Assembly (NCBI GenBank): GCA_910588235.1
Contig: CAJUOQ010000066.1
Location: 1-5,115 of the forward strand
DNA length: 5,115 bases
Reading direction: 5' to 3'
Source: an uncultured Atopostipes sp.
Lineage (GTDB): Bacteria > Bacillota > Bacilli > Lactobacillales > Carnobacteriaceae_A
Program-made: the position numbers and the translations under genes
The notes under the pieces: generated by a model
What the model saw: the letters and a program-made list of their open reading frames with translations, nothing else
Databases searched by the model: none
Told to the model about the DNA's origin: nothing
In this document: piece after piece, positions 1 to 5,061 of the stretch
How positions within the stretch are numbered: position 1 is the first letter of the stretch
Layout of the letters: each line of letters starts with the position of its first letter

Positions 1-7
1 ACAACGT

Positions 8-36
8 TTGTATAAGGTAAATGTTAGAAATATAAA
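8..36 (+). promoter_or_regulatory. Probable sigma-A-type promoter of ndk
   Basis: A -35-like TTGTAT at 8-13 and a -10-like TATAAA at 31-36 are separated by exactly 17 bases. The -10 matches the consensus at five of six bases and the -35 at three of six. Transcription would begin near position 43, giving a short leader that includes the ribosome site at 65-70. This is inferred from consensus matching only. An upstream gene outside the window could also read into ndk. Confidence 0.5.
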
Positions 37-64
37 GAAAATTTTGGAAGTACTAGAAAGTTAT

Positions 65-70
65 AGGAGG
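65..70 (+). promoter_or_regulatory. Ribosome binding site of ndk
   Basis: A perfect AGGAGG lies 7 bases before the ATG at 78. It fixes the start codon of ndk and predicts efficient translation. Confidence 0.9.
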
Positions 71-77
71 AAAGGAT

Positions 78-482
78 ATGGCTGACGAAAAAACATATAT
101 TATGTTAAAGCCTGATGCGGTAAAGCGTCGTCTCATTGGTGAAGTTATATCACGCATTGAGAAGAAAGGCTATCAGATCACTCAAGCAAAACTCATGACA
201 TTAGATAAAATAGTTATTGCTGAACATTACGCTCATTTACTAGATAAACCTTTTTATCCAGATCTCGAAGCATTTATGACTTCTGGCCCGGTATTTAGCA
301 TGGCGGTTGAAGGAGAAAATGTCATTGCGGGGATGCGTCAATTAATGGGCCCCACAAACATTTATGAAGCGTTACCTGGAACAATTCGAGGCGACTATGC
401 GAATAATATGACTGAAAATATTATCCATGGTTCGGATAGCGAAGAAGCAGCAATCATCGAAATCAAACGTTTTTTTGAATAA
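78..482 (+). CDS. ndk: Nucleoside diphosphate kinase
   Basis: This cytoplasmic enzyme transfers the gamma phosphate of ATP to nucleoside diphosphates through a phosphohistidine, balancing the NTP and dNTP pools. The active-site signature NIIHGSDS is present, with the catalytic histidine at residue 117. The family's other active-site residues all sit in register: Lys11 in MLKPDAV, Tyr51, the base-stacking Phe59, Arg87 in GMRQLMG, Thr93, Arg104 in GTIRGD, Asn114, Ser119 and Glu128. The protein is 134 residues, slightly shorter than the usual 140-150, and ends soon after the active-site segment, as in compact bacterial forms. The ATG is set by a perfect ribosome site. The gene stands alone between its own promoter and terminator. 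The identification is essentially certain; the quaternary state cannot be read from the sequence. Confidence 0.98.
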   Translation: MADEKTYIMLKPDAVKRRLIGEVISRIEKKGYQITQAKLMTLDKIVIAEHYAHLLDKPFYPDLEAFMTSGPVFSMAVEGENVIAGMRQLMGPTNIYEALPGTIRGDYANNMTENIIHGSDSEEAAIIEIKRFFE

Positions 483-502
483 TTAATTTTGTAGCACTTT
501 TG

Positions 503-535
503 AAGAAACATCTGTTATATAGATGTTTCTTTTTT
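503..535 (+). terminator. Intrinsic terminator of ndk
   Basis: A perfect 11-bp stem (AAGAAACATCT at 503-513 with AGATGTTTCTT at 521-531) closes a 7-base loop and runs into TTTT at 532-535. It starts 20 bases after the ndk stop codon. The stem is AU-rich, but its length and T run make it a convincing terminator. Confidence 0.85.
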
Positions 536-541
536 ACTTAT

Positions 542-610
542 GATAAGGCTCCCCGTATCAGTTGTCACTGCGGTTTTTAATCGCAATTGAGTCGTTACGG
601 ATTCCTTATC
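542..610. repeat. Structured ~70-nt imperfect inverted repeat, function unknown
   Basis: The ends are exact complements: GATAAGG at 542-548 and CCTTATC at 604-610. Moving inward there are two more paired segments, CCGTA at 553-557 with TACGG at 596-600, and TCAGTTG at 558-564 with CAATTGA at 584-590 (one G-T pair). The apical part has an alternative TGCG/CGCA pair (569-572 with 582-585). An internal loop and a 5-base bulge (591-595) interrupt the helix. The element sits between the ndk terminator and the terminator of the convergent surface-protein gene, so neither gene appears to need it. No T run follows it, so it is not a simple terminator. It could be a small mobile-element relic (MITE-like), a dispersed intergenic repeat or an unlinked small RNA. 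Only one copy is in the window, so repeat status is inference. Confidence 0.45.
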
Positions 611-651
611 TACATCAGCTATTTCTTTTAATTCATCTTAGCAATAAAGAA

Positions 652-680
652 GAGTCAACGTATTTAATTTACGTTGACTC
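652..680 (-). terminator. Intrinsic terminator of the LPxTG surface-protein gene
   Basis: A perfect 11-bp stem (GAGTCAACGTA at 652-662 with TACGTTGACTC at 670-680) has a 7-base AT loop. Read on the minus strand it lies 21 bases past the stop codon of the surface-protein gene and is followed by a T-rich TTCTTTATT. On the plus strand no T run follows, which supports the minus orientation. Confidence 0.75.
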
Positions 681-701
681 CACAATGTATTCTTTTATTT
701 A

Positions 702-2168
702 CTATTTCTTTTTCTTTCTAAAACCTAAAACAGAACCAATAGATAGGGCTAATGCTCCTAAAATACTAGTGGCTGTTGTACTTGCTACTCCTGTTGGAGG
801 TAAATCTCCATCTGTGGATTCTACTGTTATATCTGCTACACCTGGGTCGACTGGTTTTTCTGGGTCCACTGGTTTTTCTGGGTCGACTGTTGCGGTATCT
901 TCAAGTTCTAAGGCCTTTGTACCAACTTGAACTACTTTGTTTACAGGTGCTGTTGTGATCTCATCTGAAATCACTTCGCGGCCTATTTCTTCTCCACCTA
1001 CTGTCGTTATTTTTTCAACGATTGTTCGTTCGCCTAATACACCTTCTCGAGACACTTCTTCAGTACCGACTAGTAGGTCTGGATTATTCACATATTCGAT
1101 CTCAAAAGGTAATTCTTCGGTACGAGATTCTTCTTTAACAGCCTTTGTACCGACTTGAACTACTTTGTTTACTGGTAATGTGGTTATTTCTTCAGAGATA
1201 ATTTTCCGACTTATTTCTTCTCCTTCGATAGTTGTAACTTCTTCGATGATAGTTTGAATCCCATTCCTACCTTCTTGTGTAACTTCTTCTGTTCCGATTA
1301 AAAGATCTGGATTCTTGATGTATTCAGTTGTAAAATCTATTTCTATAGTCTTTGTTTCTAAACTAACTATCGGAATAATCGTGCCGCGTCCAATTATTTG
1401 ATTGACTGGTTTTTGGATAACTTTATCAAAGAACTCAATTGGCTCTCTGAATATTTCAATTCCATCTACATAATAAACATCATAATTAACTTGTTTTAAT
1501 CCACTTATTCCCTCTTGAATAATTCTTTCATCACCTTCTACCCCTGTCGGATCATCAATGTATATAATTTCAAAAGGTAATTCAATAACTTCTTGTATCC
1601 ATTCCTTTTTGTCATATAACGCACTCACTGTGATTGTTATATCGTATCCCGGGCCATAGTATGGTGCACTGAAATCTGCTATGTTTTCTACATAAGTGAC
1701 TTCTACACTTTCGAAAGCATAAATATTGGGTAATTCTTCTTCTAATGCATTGAGGGCTTTTATAATAGATTCATCAATTGTTTCTTCACCCTTATAAAAA
1801 TCCAGATATTGTAAAAATCCGTTATGTAAAATTGTTATTGATCGATAGGGCTGAAGCGTTTCATTATCATAAATTTCATCATTTGCCAAGCTATAAGTTT
1901 CCAAAGTTAGAAATAAATCATCTGAAGCAGTATCTTTGGCTTCTTGACTTTGTATTTCTGCTATCTCATGTTCTATTGCTTCTTGCTCTGTTGGCTCTAC
2001 TTCTTCTTGCTCTGTTGGCTCTACTTCTTCTTCTAGCTCTAAAAATTCTTCACTAGACGAATATTCTTCTGCAGCATTCACCTCTTGCATACTCACATTT
2101 GAGAGAATCGCTGCTATTGTTAAACTGGTTAAGAGAATCTTATATCCAGTTTTTTTCTTCTTTTCCAA
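702..2168 (-). CDS. LPxTG cell-wall-anchored surface protein with three G5 repeats
   Basis: This 488-residue protein is built for export and sortase attachment to peptidoglycan. Residues 1-33 form a signal peptide: KKKK, a hydrophobic core, then VNAA as likely cleavage site; no YSIRK motif. Residues 34-85 are very acidic and contain two copies of EVEPTEQE (48-63). Residues 86-190 match no domain I recognise. Three G5-type repeats follow at about 193-263, 271-342 and 349-420. The second and third share about 45 of 70 residues, ending in PVNKVVQVGTK, with a 76-residue period. The first is divergent. A VDPEKP linker (428-443) leads to LPPTG (456-460), a hydrophobic segment and a FRKKKK tail. G5 domains are known in surface adhesins, glycosidases and proteases and can bind zinc or N-acetylglucosamine polymers; no catalytic domain is visible, so an adhesin or matrix role is inferred. 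The start is TTG, supported by AGAGGA 6 bases upstream and an in-frame TAG just before it; the next Met (27) would destroy the signal peptide. Confidence 0.9.
   Translation of the reverse strand: MEKKKKTGYKILLTSLTIAAILSNVSMQEVNAAEEYSSSEEFLELEEEVEPTEQEEVEPTEQEAIEHEIAEIQSQEAKDTASDDLFLTLETYSLANDEIYDNETLQPYRSITILHNGFLQYLDFYKGEETIDESIIKALNALEEELPNIYAFESVEVTYVENIADFSAPYYGPGYDITITVSALYDKKEWIQEVIELPFEIIYIDDPTGVEGDERIIQEGISGLKQVNYDVYYVDGIEIFREPIEFFDKVIQKPVNQIIGRGTIIPIVSLETKTIEIDFTTEYIKNPDLLIGTEEVTQEGRNGIQTIIEEVTTIEGEEISRKIISEEITTLPVNKVVQVGTKAVKEESRTEELPFEIEYVNNPDLLVGTEEVSREGVLGERTIVEKITTVGGEEIGREVISDEITTAPVNKVVQVGTKALELEDTATVDPEKPVDPEKPVDPGVADITVESTDGDLPPTGVASTTATSILGALALSIGSVLGFRKKKK
843..887 (-). 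repeat. 18-bp tandem repeat encoding the VDPEKP linker
   Basis: Within the surface-protein gene, codons 428-442 read VDPEKP twice and then VDP, from an 18-bp unit that is almost identical between copies. Such proline and charged repeats span the peptidoglycan in sortase-anchored proteins, and the copy number often varies between strains by slippage. The variability is general knowledge, not shown here. Confidence 0.8.
913..1171 (-). repeat. G5-encoding repeat copies 228 bp apart
   Basis: The plus-strand stretch beginning GCCTTTGTACC occurs at 913 and again at 1141, and the roughly 31-bp copies differ by only about one base. The offset is 228 bp, or 76 codons, the spacing of the second and third G5 domains. 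Near-identity at the DNA level in this segment, against looser similarity elsewhere in the domains, suggests a fairly recent duplication or gene conversion. Confidence 0.7.
1980..2027 (-). repeat. 24-bp tandem repeat encoding EVEPTEQE
   Basis: Two adjacent, nearly identical 24-bp units encode residues 48-63 (EVEPTEQE twice) in the acidic region just after the signal peptide. This is a typical in-frame slippage repeat in a surface protein. Confidence 0.8.
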
Positions 2169-2174
2169 TCTTCT

Positions 2175-2180
2175 TCCTCT
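2175..2180 (-). promoter_or_regulatory. Ribosome binding site deciding the TTG start of the surface protein
   Basis: On the minus strand AGAGGA ends 6 bases before a TTG codon at 2168-2166. No ATG or GTG lies between the in-frame TAG upstream and this TTG, so the site decides the start and preserves a complete signal peptide. Confidence 0.75.
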
Positions 2181-2196
2181 TTTCTATAATTTTATG

Positions 2197-2245
2197 AATA
2201 ATCTATAATGTTTTTTCTTTATGTCTGAAAAATTCATAGATTATT
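2197..2245. promoter_or_regulatory. Inverted repeat in the divergent intergenic region, possible operator
   Basis: AATAATCTAT (2197-2206) and its exact complement ATAGATTATT (2236-2245) are separated by 29 bases. The right arm overlaps the candidate -10 of the surface-protein gene. The left arm falls in its predicted 5' leader. Both arms are AT-rich, so chance is a real possibility. Confidence 0.3.
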
Positions 2246-2260
2246 TACGGTTTCTTTCAA
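2233..2260 (-). promoter_or_regulatory. Candidate promoter of the surface-protein gene
   Basis: On the minus strand TTGAAA (2260-2255) and TATGAA (2238-2233) are 16 bases apart. The -35 matches consensus well; the -10 matches at four of six bases. The -10 overlaps the right arm of the 2197-2245 inverted repeat, which would suit regulation by a DNA-binding protein. Assigned by consensus only. Confidence 0.4.
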
Positions 2261-2288
2261 GCTAAGACAATCTTTTTAAGGCCAGAAG

Positions 2289-2297
2289 TGATAAAAT
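2289..2297 (+). promoter_or_regulatory. Candidate extended -10 promoter of the degV operon
   Basis: TG at 2289-2290, one base, then TAAAAT at 2292-2297 form an extended -10 element. No good -35 hexamer is found 17 bases upstream, which extended -10 promoters can tolerate. It lies about 40 bases before the degV start codon and would drive both degV and the downstream gene. Confidence 0.45.
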
Positions 2298-2324
2298 AAA
2301 AATAATTGAATAAAAAACTTATTT

Positions 2325-2330
2325 AAGGAG
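2325..2330 (+). promoter_or_regulatory. Ribosome binding site of degV
   Basis: AAGGAG lies 5 bases before the ATG at 2336 and 8 bases before a second in-frame ATG at 2339. The second spacing is closer to ideal, so the protein may begin at the second Met. Confidence 0.8.
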
Positions 2331-2335
2331 AACGA

Positions 2336-3202
2336 ATGATGAGTATAGCGATAGTAACAGATACGGCTTGTAATATTACACCAGAAGAAGCTGATGCATT
2401 AGGTTTATATCTATTGCCTGTAGAAATTACAATAGATAACGAAACGTATAAAGATGGCTTTGAAATCAACACCCAAGAATTCTATGAGAAGATGGCGAAA
2501 GCCAGTACGATTCCAAAGACAGCTCAACCTCAAATGGGTGTTGCTTATGAACTGTATGAAAAATTAAGTAAGGAATATGATGAAATCTTAAGTATTCATT
2601 TAGGATCAAATGTTTCTGGAACGGTTCAGTCATTAAAACTATTAGCAAGAGATATTCCTGAAATGAATGTCACCGTTTATGATACACAGTTGATTTCCGT
2701 ACCTGCCGGGTATTTAGTTTTAGAAGCCCATCGTTTAGTTAAAGAAGGCAAAGAAATTACTGAAATATTGGACCATTTAAATGATGTAAGAGGAAAATCT
2801 ATTGCTTATGCAGCCATTTATTCATTGGATAATTTAGTAGAAAGTGGACGAGTACCTTCCGTTGTAGGAACGGTCGCCAAGTTAGCAAAAATTAAACCAA
2901 TTATTTCAATTAAAGCTTCTGAAGAAAAGGGTTTAAAAGTGGTCGAAGGCGTCCGTACATCCAAGCGCGCGAACAAGAAATTAATTGATTTAATTGTTGA
3001 TTATACAGAAACATTAGACTATCCGTTTATTTTAGATGTAGCGCATGGAAATGTTCCAGAAGAAGCAGAAAAAGTTCGTCAAGAGTTACAAGAAAAGTTC
3101 CCAAATAAAGAAATCAATATGCATTTATTAACGAGTGTCATTGGCGCACATTCCGGACCTGAAATCATTGGTGTTTTTGTCGCTCCAAAGATAACTGAAT
3201 AA
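2336..3202 (+). CDS. DegV family fatty-acid-binding protein (FakB-like)
   Basis: DegV/FakB proteins hold a fatty acid in a buried pocket and, with the FakA kinase, present it for phosphorylation so that exogenous fatty acids enter phospholipid synthesis. This 288-residue protein has the usual full length and motif order: IAIVTDTACNIT (4-15) at the N-terminus, KTAQPQMG (61-68) in the place of the family's TSQPS loop, SNVSGTVQS (91-99) with the carboxylate-binding SGT, YDTQLIS (115-121), SLDNLVESGRV (163-173), AKIKPIISI (184-192), and GAHSGPEIIG (270-279) carrying the conserved histidine near the ligand. The first motif reads TDT where many members read TDS. Two adjacent ATGs at 2336 and 2339 make the exact start uncertain by one residue. 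It is the first gene of a likely two-gene operon. Family assignment is secure. That it binds fatty acid is known for the family, and which fatty acid is not readable. No FakA gene is in the window. Confidence 0.93.
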   Translation: MMSIAIVTDTACNITPEEADALGLYLLPVEITIDNETYKDGFEINTQEFYEKMAKASTIPKTAQPQMGVAYELYEKLSKEYDEILSIHLGSNVSGTVQSLKLLARDIPEMNVTVYDTQLISVPAGYLVLEAHRLVKEGKEITEILDHLNDVRGKSIAYAAIYSLDNLVESGRVPSVVGTVAKLAKIKPIISIKASEEKGLKVVEGVRTSKRANKKLIDLIVDYTETLDYPFILDVAHGNVPEEAEKVRQELQEKFPNKEINMHLLTSVIGAHSGPEIIGVFVAPKITE

Positions 3203-3221
3203 CTATTTAAAAAAGCTTCAA

Positions 3222-3227
3222 AAGGAG
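3222..3227 (+). promoter_or_regulatory. Ribosome binding site deciding the GTG start of the hydrolase-fold gene
   Basis: AAGGAG ends 8 bases before GTG at 3236. An overlapping GTG at 3234 is in another frame. The site supports a GTG start that gives MRNVLDYLYWRGDL, the conserved beginning of the family. Confidence 0.8.
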
Positions 3228-3235
3228 ACAAGAGT

Positions 3236-4321
3236 GTGAGAAATGTTTTAGATTATCTTTACTGGCGTGGTGATTTAAGTTTTGACCAAGATCCATTAAA
3301 TGAAGTGGATGCCCTTATTTTTTCAGAATTTTCATATATAGATTTTAAATTACTTGCACCGGATTTATTGGAAAAGGGTCAACTAACCATAAAGGAAGCA
3401 GCTAACCACTGGAAAACAGCCGATCGGGAAGCTTTTATGCCTTCTGGGTTTTTACACCATGAATTAGCCTATGAAGCCTTAACACTAGCGGGTGCATCTA
3501 CTCGCTTTAAAGACATTCTAATTGCAGAGGACATTAAACATATCTCAGTAGAAGATGAGTCTCAATTCGGTGTGACGTCATTTCACCAAGAGGACCAGCC
3601 TCTTTTTATTGCGTTTGAAGGAACAGATTTACGAAGCCTGGGGTGGAAAGAGGATTTACAGATGAGTTATTTGCCGATGATTCCTTCCCAAAGGCATGCG
3701 CTAGATTATTTAAACGAAATCTTTAGTCGCTATCCGATGAATGTGTCGATTGGTGGCCATTCAAAAGGTGGGAACTTAGCGACTTATGCCGCCATTTATG
3801 TGGAGGAGAAGTACCAACCATTGATTAATGAAGTGTATGATTTTGATGGGCCAGGTTTTTTGAAGGATATGTTAGAGGAAGAAAAATATCAACGGATTCG
3901 CGGTAAGATTAAAAGTTATGTGCCCCAAGACAGTATTGTCGGGTTGATGTTGCATAAGTTGAATGAACCCATTGTTGTTTATAGTCAAGCGGATGATTCA
4001 AACCAGCATGATGTGTATACGTGGGATATAAAAGAGAATGGCTTTATACGTAGTGAATTGACAGAAAGTGCCCAGCAAATTGAGAAGCTGATGGGTGATT
4101 TACTGGATGAGCTAAGTTTAAAAGAACGCGAGAATTTTTCAGAAGCTTTATTTACCATCATTGGGGATGGGGAAGATGATTATATAAGGGGAGACCGTTT
4201 ATACAATTTAGAACAGATTCCACGAGTCATTACGGAGTTACGAAATTTAAATCCTGAACACAGGCAAATTTTATTGAAAGTGTTACGTATCTATTATCGA
4301 AAACGACTAAGCATTTTATAA
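3236..4321 (+). CDS. DUF2974 / Mbeg1-like alpha/beta-hydrolase-fold protein
   Basis: This 361-residue protein has no signal peptide or membrane segment and should be cytoplasmic. Its N-terminus, with YLYWRGDLSF and NEVDALIFSEFSYIDF, is typical of the DUF2974 (Mbeg1-like) family. A lipase-like strand AFEGTD (126-131) precedes the nucleophile elbow GGHSKGGN (173-180), which puts the candidate nucleophile at Ser176. YDFDGPGF (201-208), then VPQDSIVG (229-236) with Asp232, and QHDVYTWD (257-264) with His258 could complete a Ser-Asp-His triad. Family members are largely uncharacterised, so a lipase or esterase activity is an inference from the fold and motif. It begins 33 bases after degV with no terminator between, so the two are probably co-transcribed and may share a lipid-related role. 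The start is GTG with a strong ribosome site. No frameshift or truncation is seen. Confidence 0.88.
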   Translation: MRNVLDYLYWRGDLSFDQDPLNEVDALIFSEFSYIDFKLLAPDLLEKGQLTIKEAANHWKTADREAFMPSGFLHHELAYEALTLAGASTRFKDILIAEDIKHISVEDESQFGVTSFHQEDQPLFIAFEGTDLRSLGWKEDLQMSYLPMIPSQRHALDYLNEIFSRYPMNVSIGGHSKGGNLATYAAIYVEEKYQPLINEVYDFDGPGFLKDMLEEEKYQRIRGKIKSYVPQDSIVGLMLHKLNEPIVVYSQADDSNQHDVYTWDIKENGFIRSELTESAQQIEKLMGDLLDELSLKERENFSEALFTIIGDGEDDYIRGDRLYNLEQIPRVITELRNLNPEHRQILLKVLRIYYRKRLSIL

Positions 4322-4329
4322 AAATTGTT

Positions 4330-4380
4330 AAAGCGCATGGAAAGCAATCTGTAATGATTGGCCTTCTATGCGCTTTTTTT
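4330..4380 (+). terminator. Intrinsic terminator of the degV operon, weakly bidirectional
   Basis: A 9-bp GC-containing stem, AAAGCGCAT at 4330-4338 with ATGCGCTTT at 4368-4376, continues with GGAA pairing to TTCT and an apical CAATC/GATTG helix (4345-4349 with 4356-4360) around a 6-base loop. An unbroken T run to 4380 follows on the plus strand, 8 bases after the stop codon. Read on the minus strand it lies just past the TetR gene's stop and is followed by TTTAACAATTTTT, so it may also end that convergent transcript less efficiently. Confidence 0.9.
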
Positions 4381-4386
4381 ATTTTT

Positions 4387-4956
4387 TTACTCTTCTTCAA
4401 AGAAGTCTTCAATATTATGCATCATTAAGAAAATAAATGCTTTAAATATTTCATCTGCATCGACATTGTGCTGCGTATCTCCCGTAAGCCACATTTCAAT
4501 TATTAAGGTAATATTCATGGCAAAAAATTCAACCAATTGTTCGCTTGTCAAAACAGCTGCTTGTTTGCTGGTTTTAAAGTTTTTAGATTGCACGATATAA
4601 GTAAAAAGACCGTTTATTTTATTCGTTAATATCGACCGAAAGGAATTCTGACCGGTGACTTGAAAGGCCTTTTCGTAGAATAATCGGTTTTTATCAAAAT
4701 AAGTAAAAATCATTTTTGTCGCTTCTTTGATCATATCAATATTCACTAAATCATAGAGAGAATTAAATAACTCTTCTTCTAAAATGACCTCGAACATTTC
4801 ATGTTTATCGCGAAAATGATTATAAAAAGTTGGACGAATAACACTTGCGCCATCAGTAATCATTTTAATCGTAATTTTTTTAAAAGGATGAATGAGCATG
4901 AGATCTTTAAAACTCTCGATTAAATTTTTTTGGGTATCATCTGTAGCTGCAGCCAT
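4387..4956 (-). CDS. TetR/AcrR family transcriptional regulator
   Basis: This 189-residue DNA-binding repressor-type protein has an N-terminal helix-turn-helix at about residues 27-58: KITIKMITDGASV, then recognition helix RPTFYNHFRDKHEMF, matching the TetR signature (TxYxHFxxK-like). The C-terminal ligand and dimer domain contains FYEKAFQVTGQNSFRSIL (93-110), resembling regulators of the DhaS/YxaF type; ligand and targets are unknown. I chose ATG at 4956 rather than the TTG at 4974, because the minus-strand GGAAGGA (4972-4966) gives a good ribosome site 9 bases before the ATG and overlaps the TTG-initiated version's first codons. The gene is convergent with the degV operon and shares the hairpin between them. 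No divergent partner gene is next to it, so autoregulation or a distant target is more likely than the usual neighbour control. Confidence 0.9.
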   Translation of the reverse strand: MAAATDDTQKNLIESFKDLMLIHPFKKITIKMITDGASVIRPTFYNHFRDKHEMFEVILEEELFNSLYDLVNIDMIKEATKMIFTYFDKNRLFYEKAFQVTGQNSFRSILTNKINGLFTYIVQSKNFKTSKQAAVLTSEQLVEFFAMNITLIIEMWLTGDTQHNVDADEIFKAFIFLMMHNIEDFFEEE

Positions 4957-4965
4957 GATATAGCG

Positions 4966-4972
4966 TCCTTCC
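4966..4972 (-). promoter_or_regulatory. Ribosome binding site of the TetR gene
   Basis: GGAAGGA on the minus strand ends 9 bases before the ATG at 4956-4954. Because it overlaps the codons of the longer TTG-started reading, it argues for the ATG start. Confidence 0.75.
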
Positions 4973-5013
4973 AATTCGTTTTAATAAGTTTCTAGAAGTT
5001 TTTGGATAACTAT

Positions 5014-5022
5014 ACTATATCA
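5014..5022 (-). promoter_or_regulatory. Candidate extended -10 promoter of the TetR gene
   Basis: On the minus strand TG, one base, then TATAGT (5019-5014) form an extended -10, about 58 bases before the ATG. A second overlapping TATAGT lies at 5014-5009. No convincing -35 is seen. Small palindromes flank it: TTCTAGAA at 4990-4997 downstream, and TTCGAA at 5029-5034 plus CGAA/TTCG at 5031-5041 upstream. These are possible autoregulatory operator positions. Confidence 0.4.
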
Positions 5023-5061
5023 AAACAATTCGAAAAATTCGTGAAATACCCATTGAAAAAA

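Noticed and set aside
540..590. 16-codon ATG open frame inside the structured element
   Set aside because: No ribosome site precedes it, the upstream DNA is the ndk terminator, and the peptide resembles nothing I know.
562..930. Plus-strand open frame opposite the 3' end of the surface-protein gene
   Set aside because: Low-complexity SGSTGFSGSTGF product is the antisense shadow of the VDPEKP repeats. It has no ribosome site and runs through the minus-strand terminator.
1778..2056. Plus-strand open frame with a leucine-rich C-terminus
   Set aside because: The leucine run is the antisense of the glutamate-rich repeats in the surface protein; it has no ribosome site and no recognisable domain.
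4358..4600. Plus-strand open frame across the operon terminator and TetR 3' end
   Set aside because: It starts inside the terminator hairpin and lies antisense to the TetR coding sequence.
4957..4974. Six-residue N-terminal extension of the TetR protein from TTG at 4974
   Set aside because: The codons overlap the GGAAGGA ribosome site that properly serves the ATG at 4956, and TetR proteins of this type do not need the extension.
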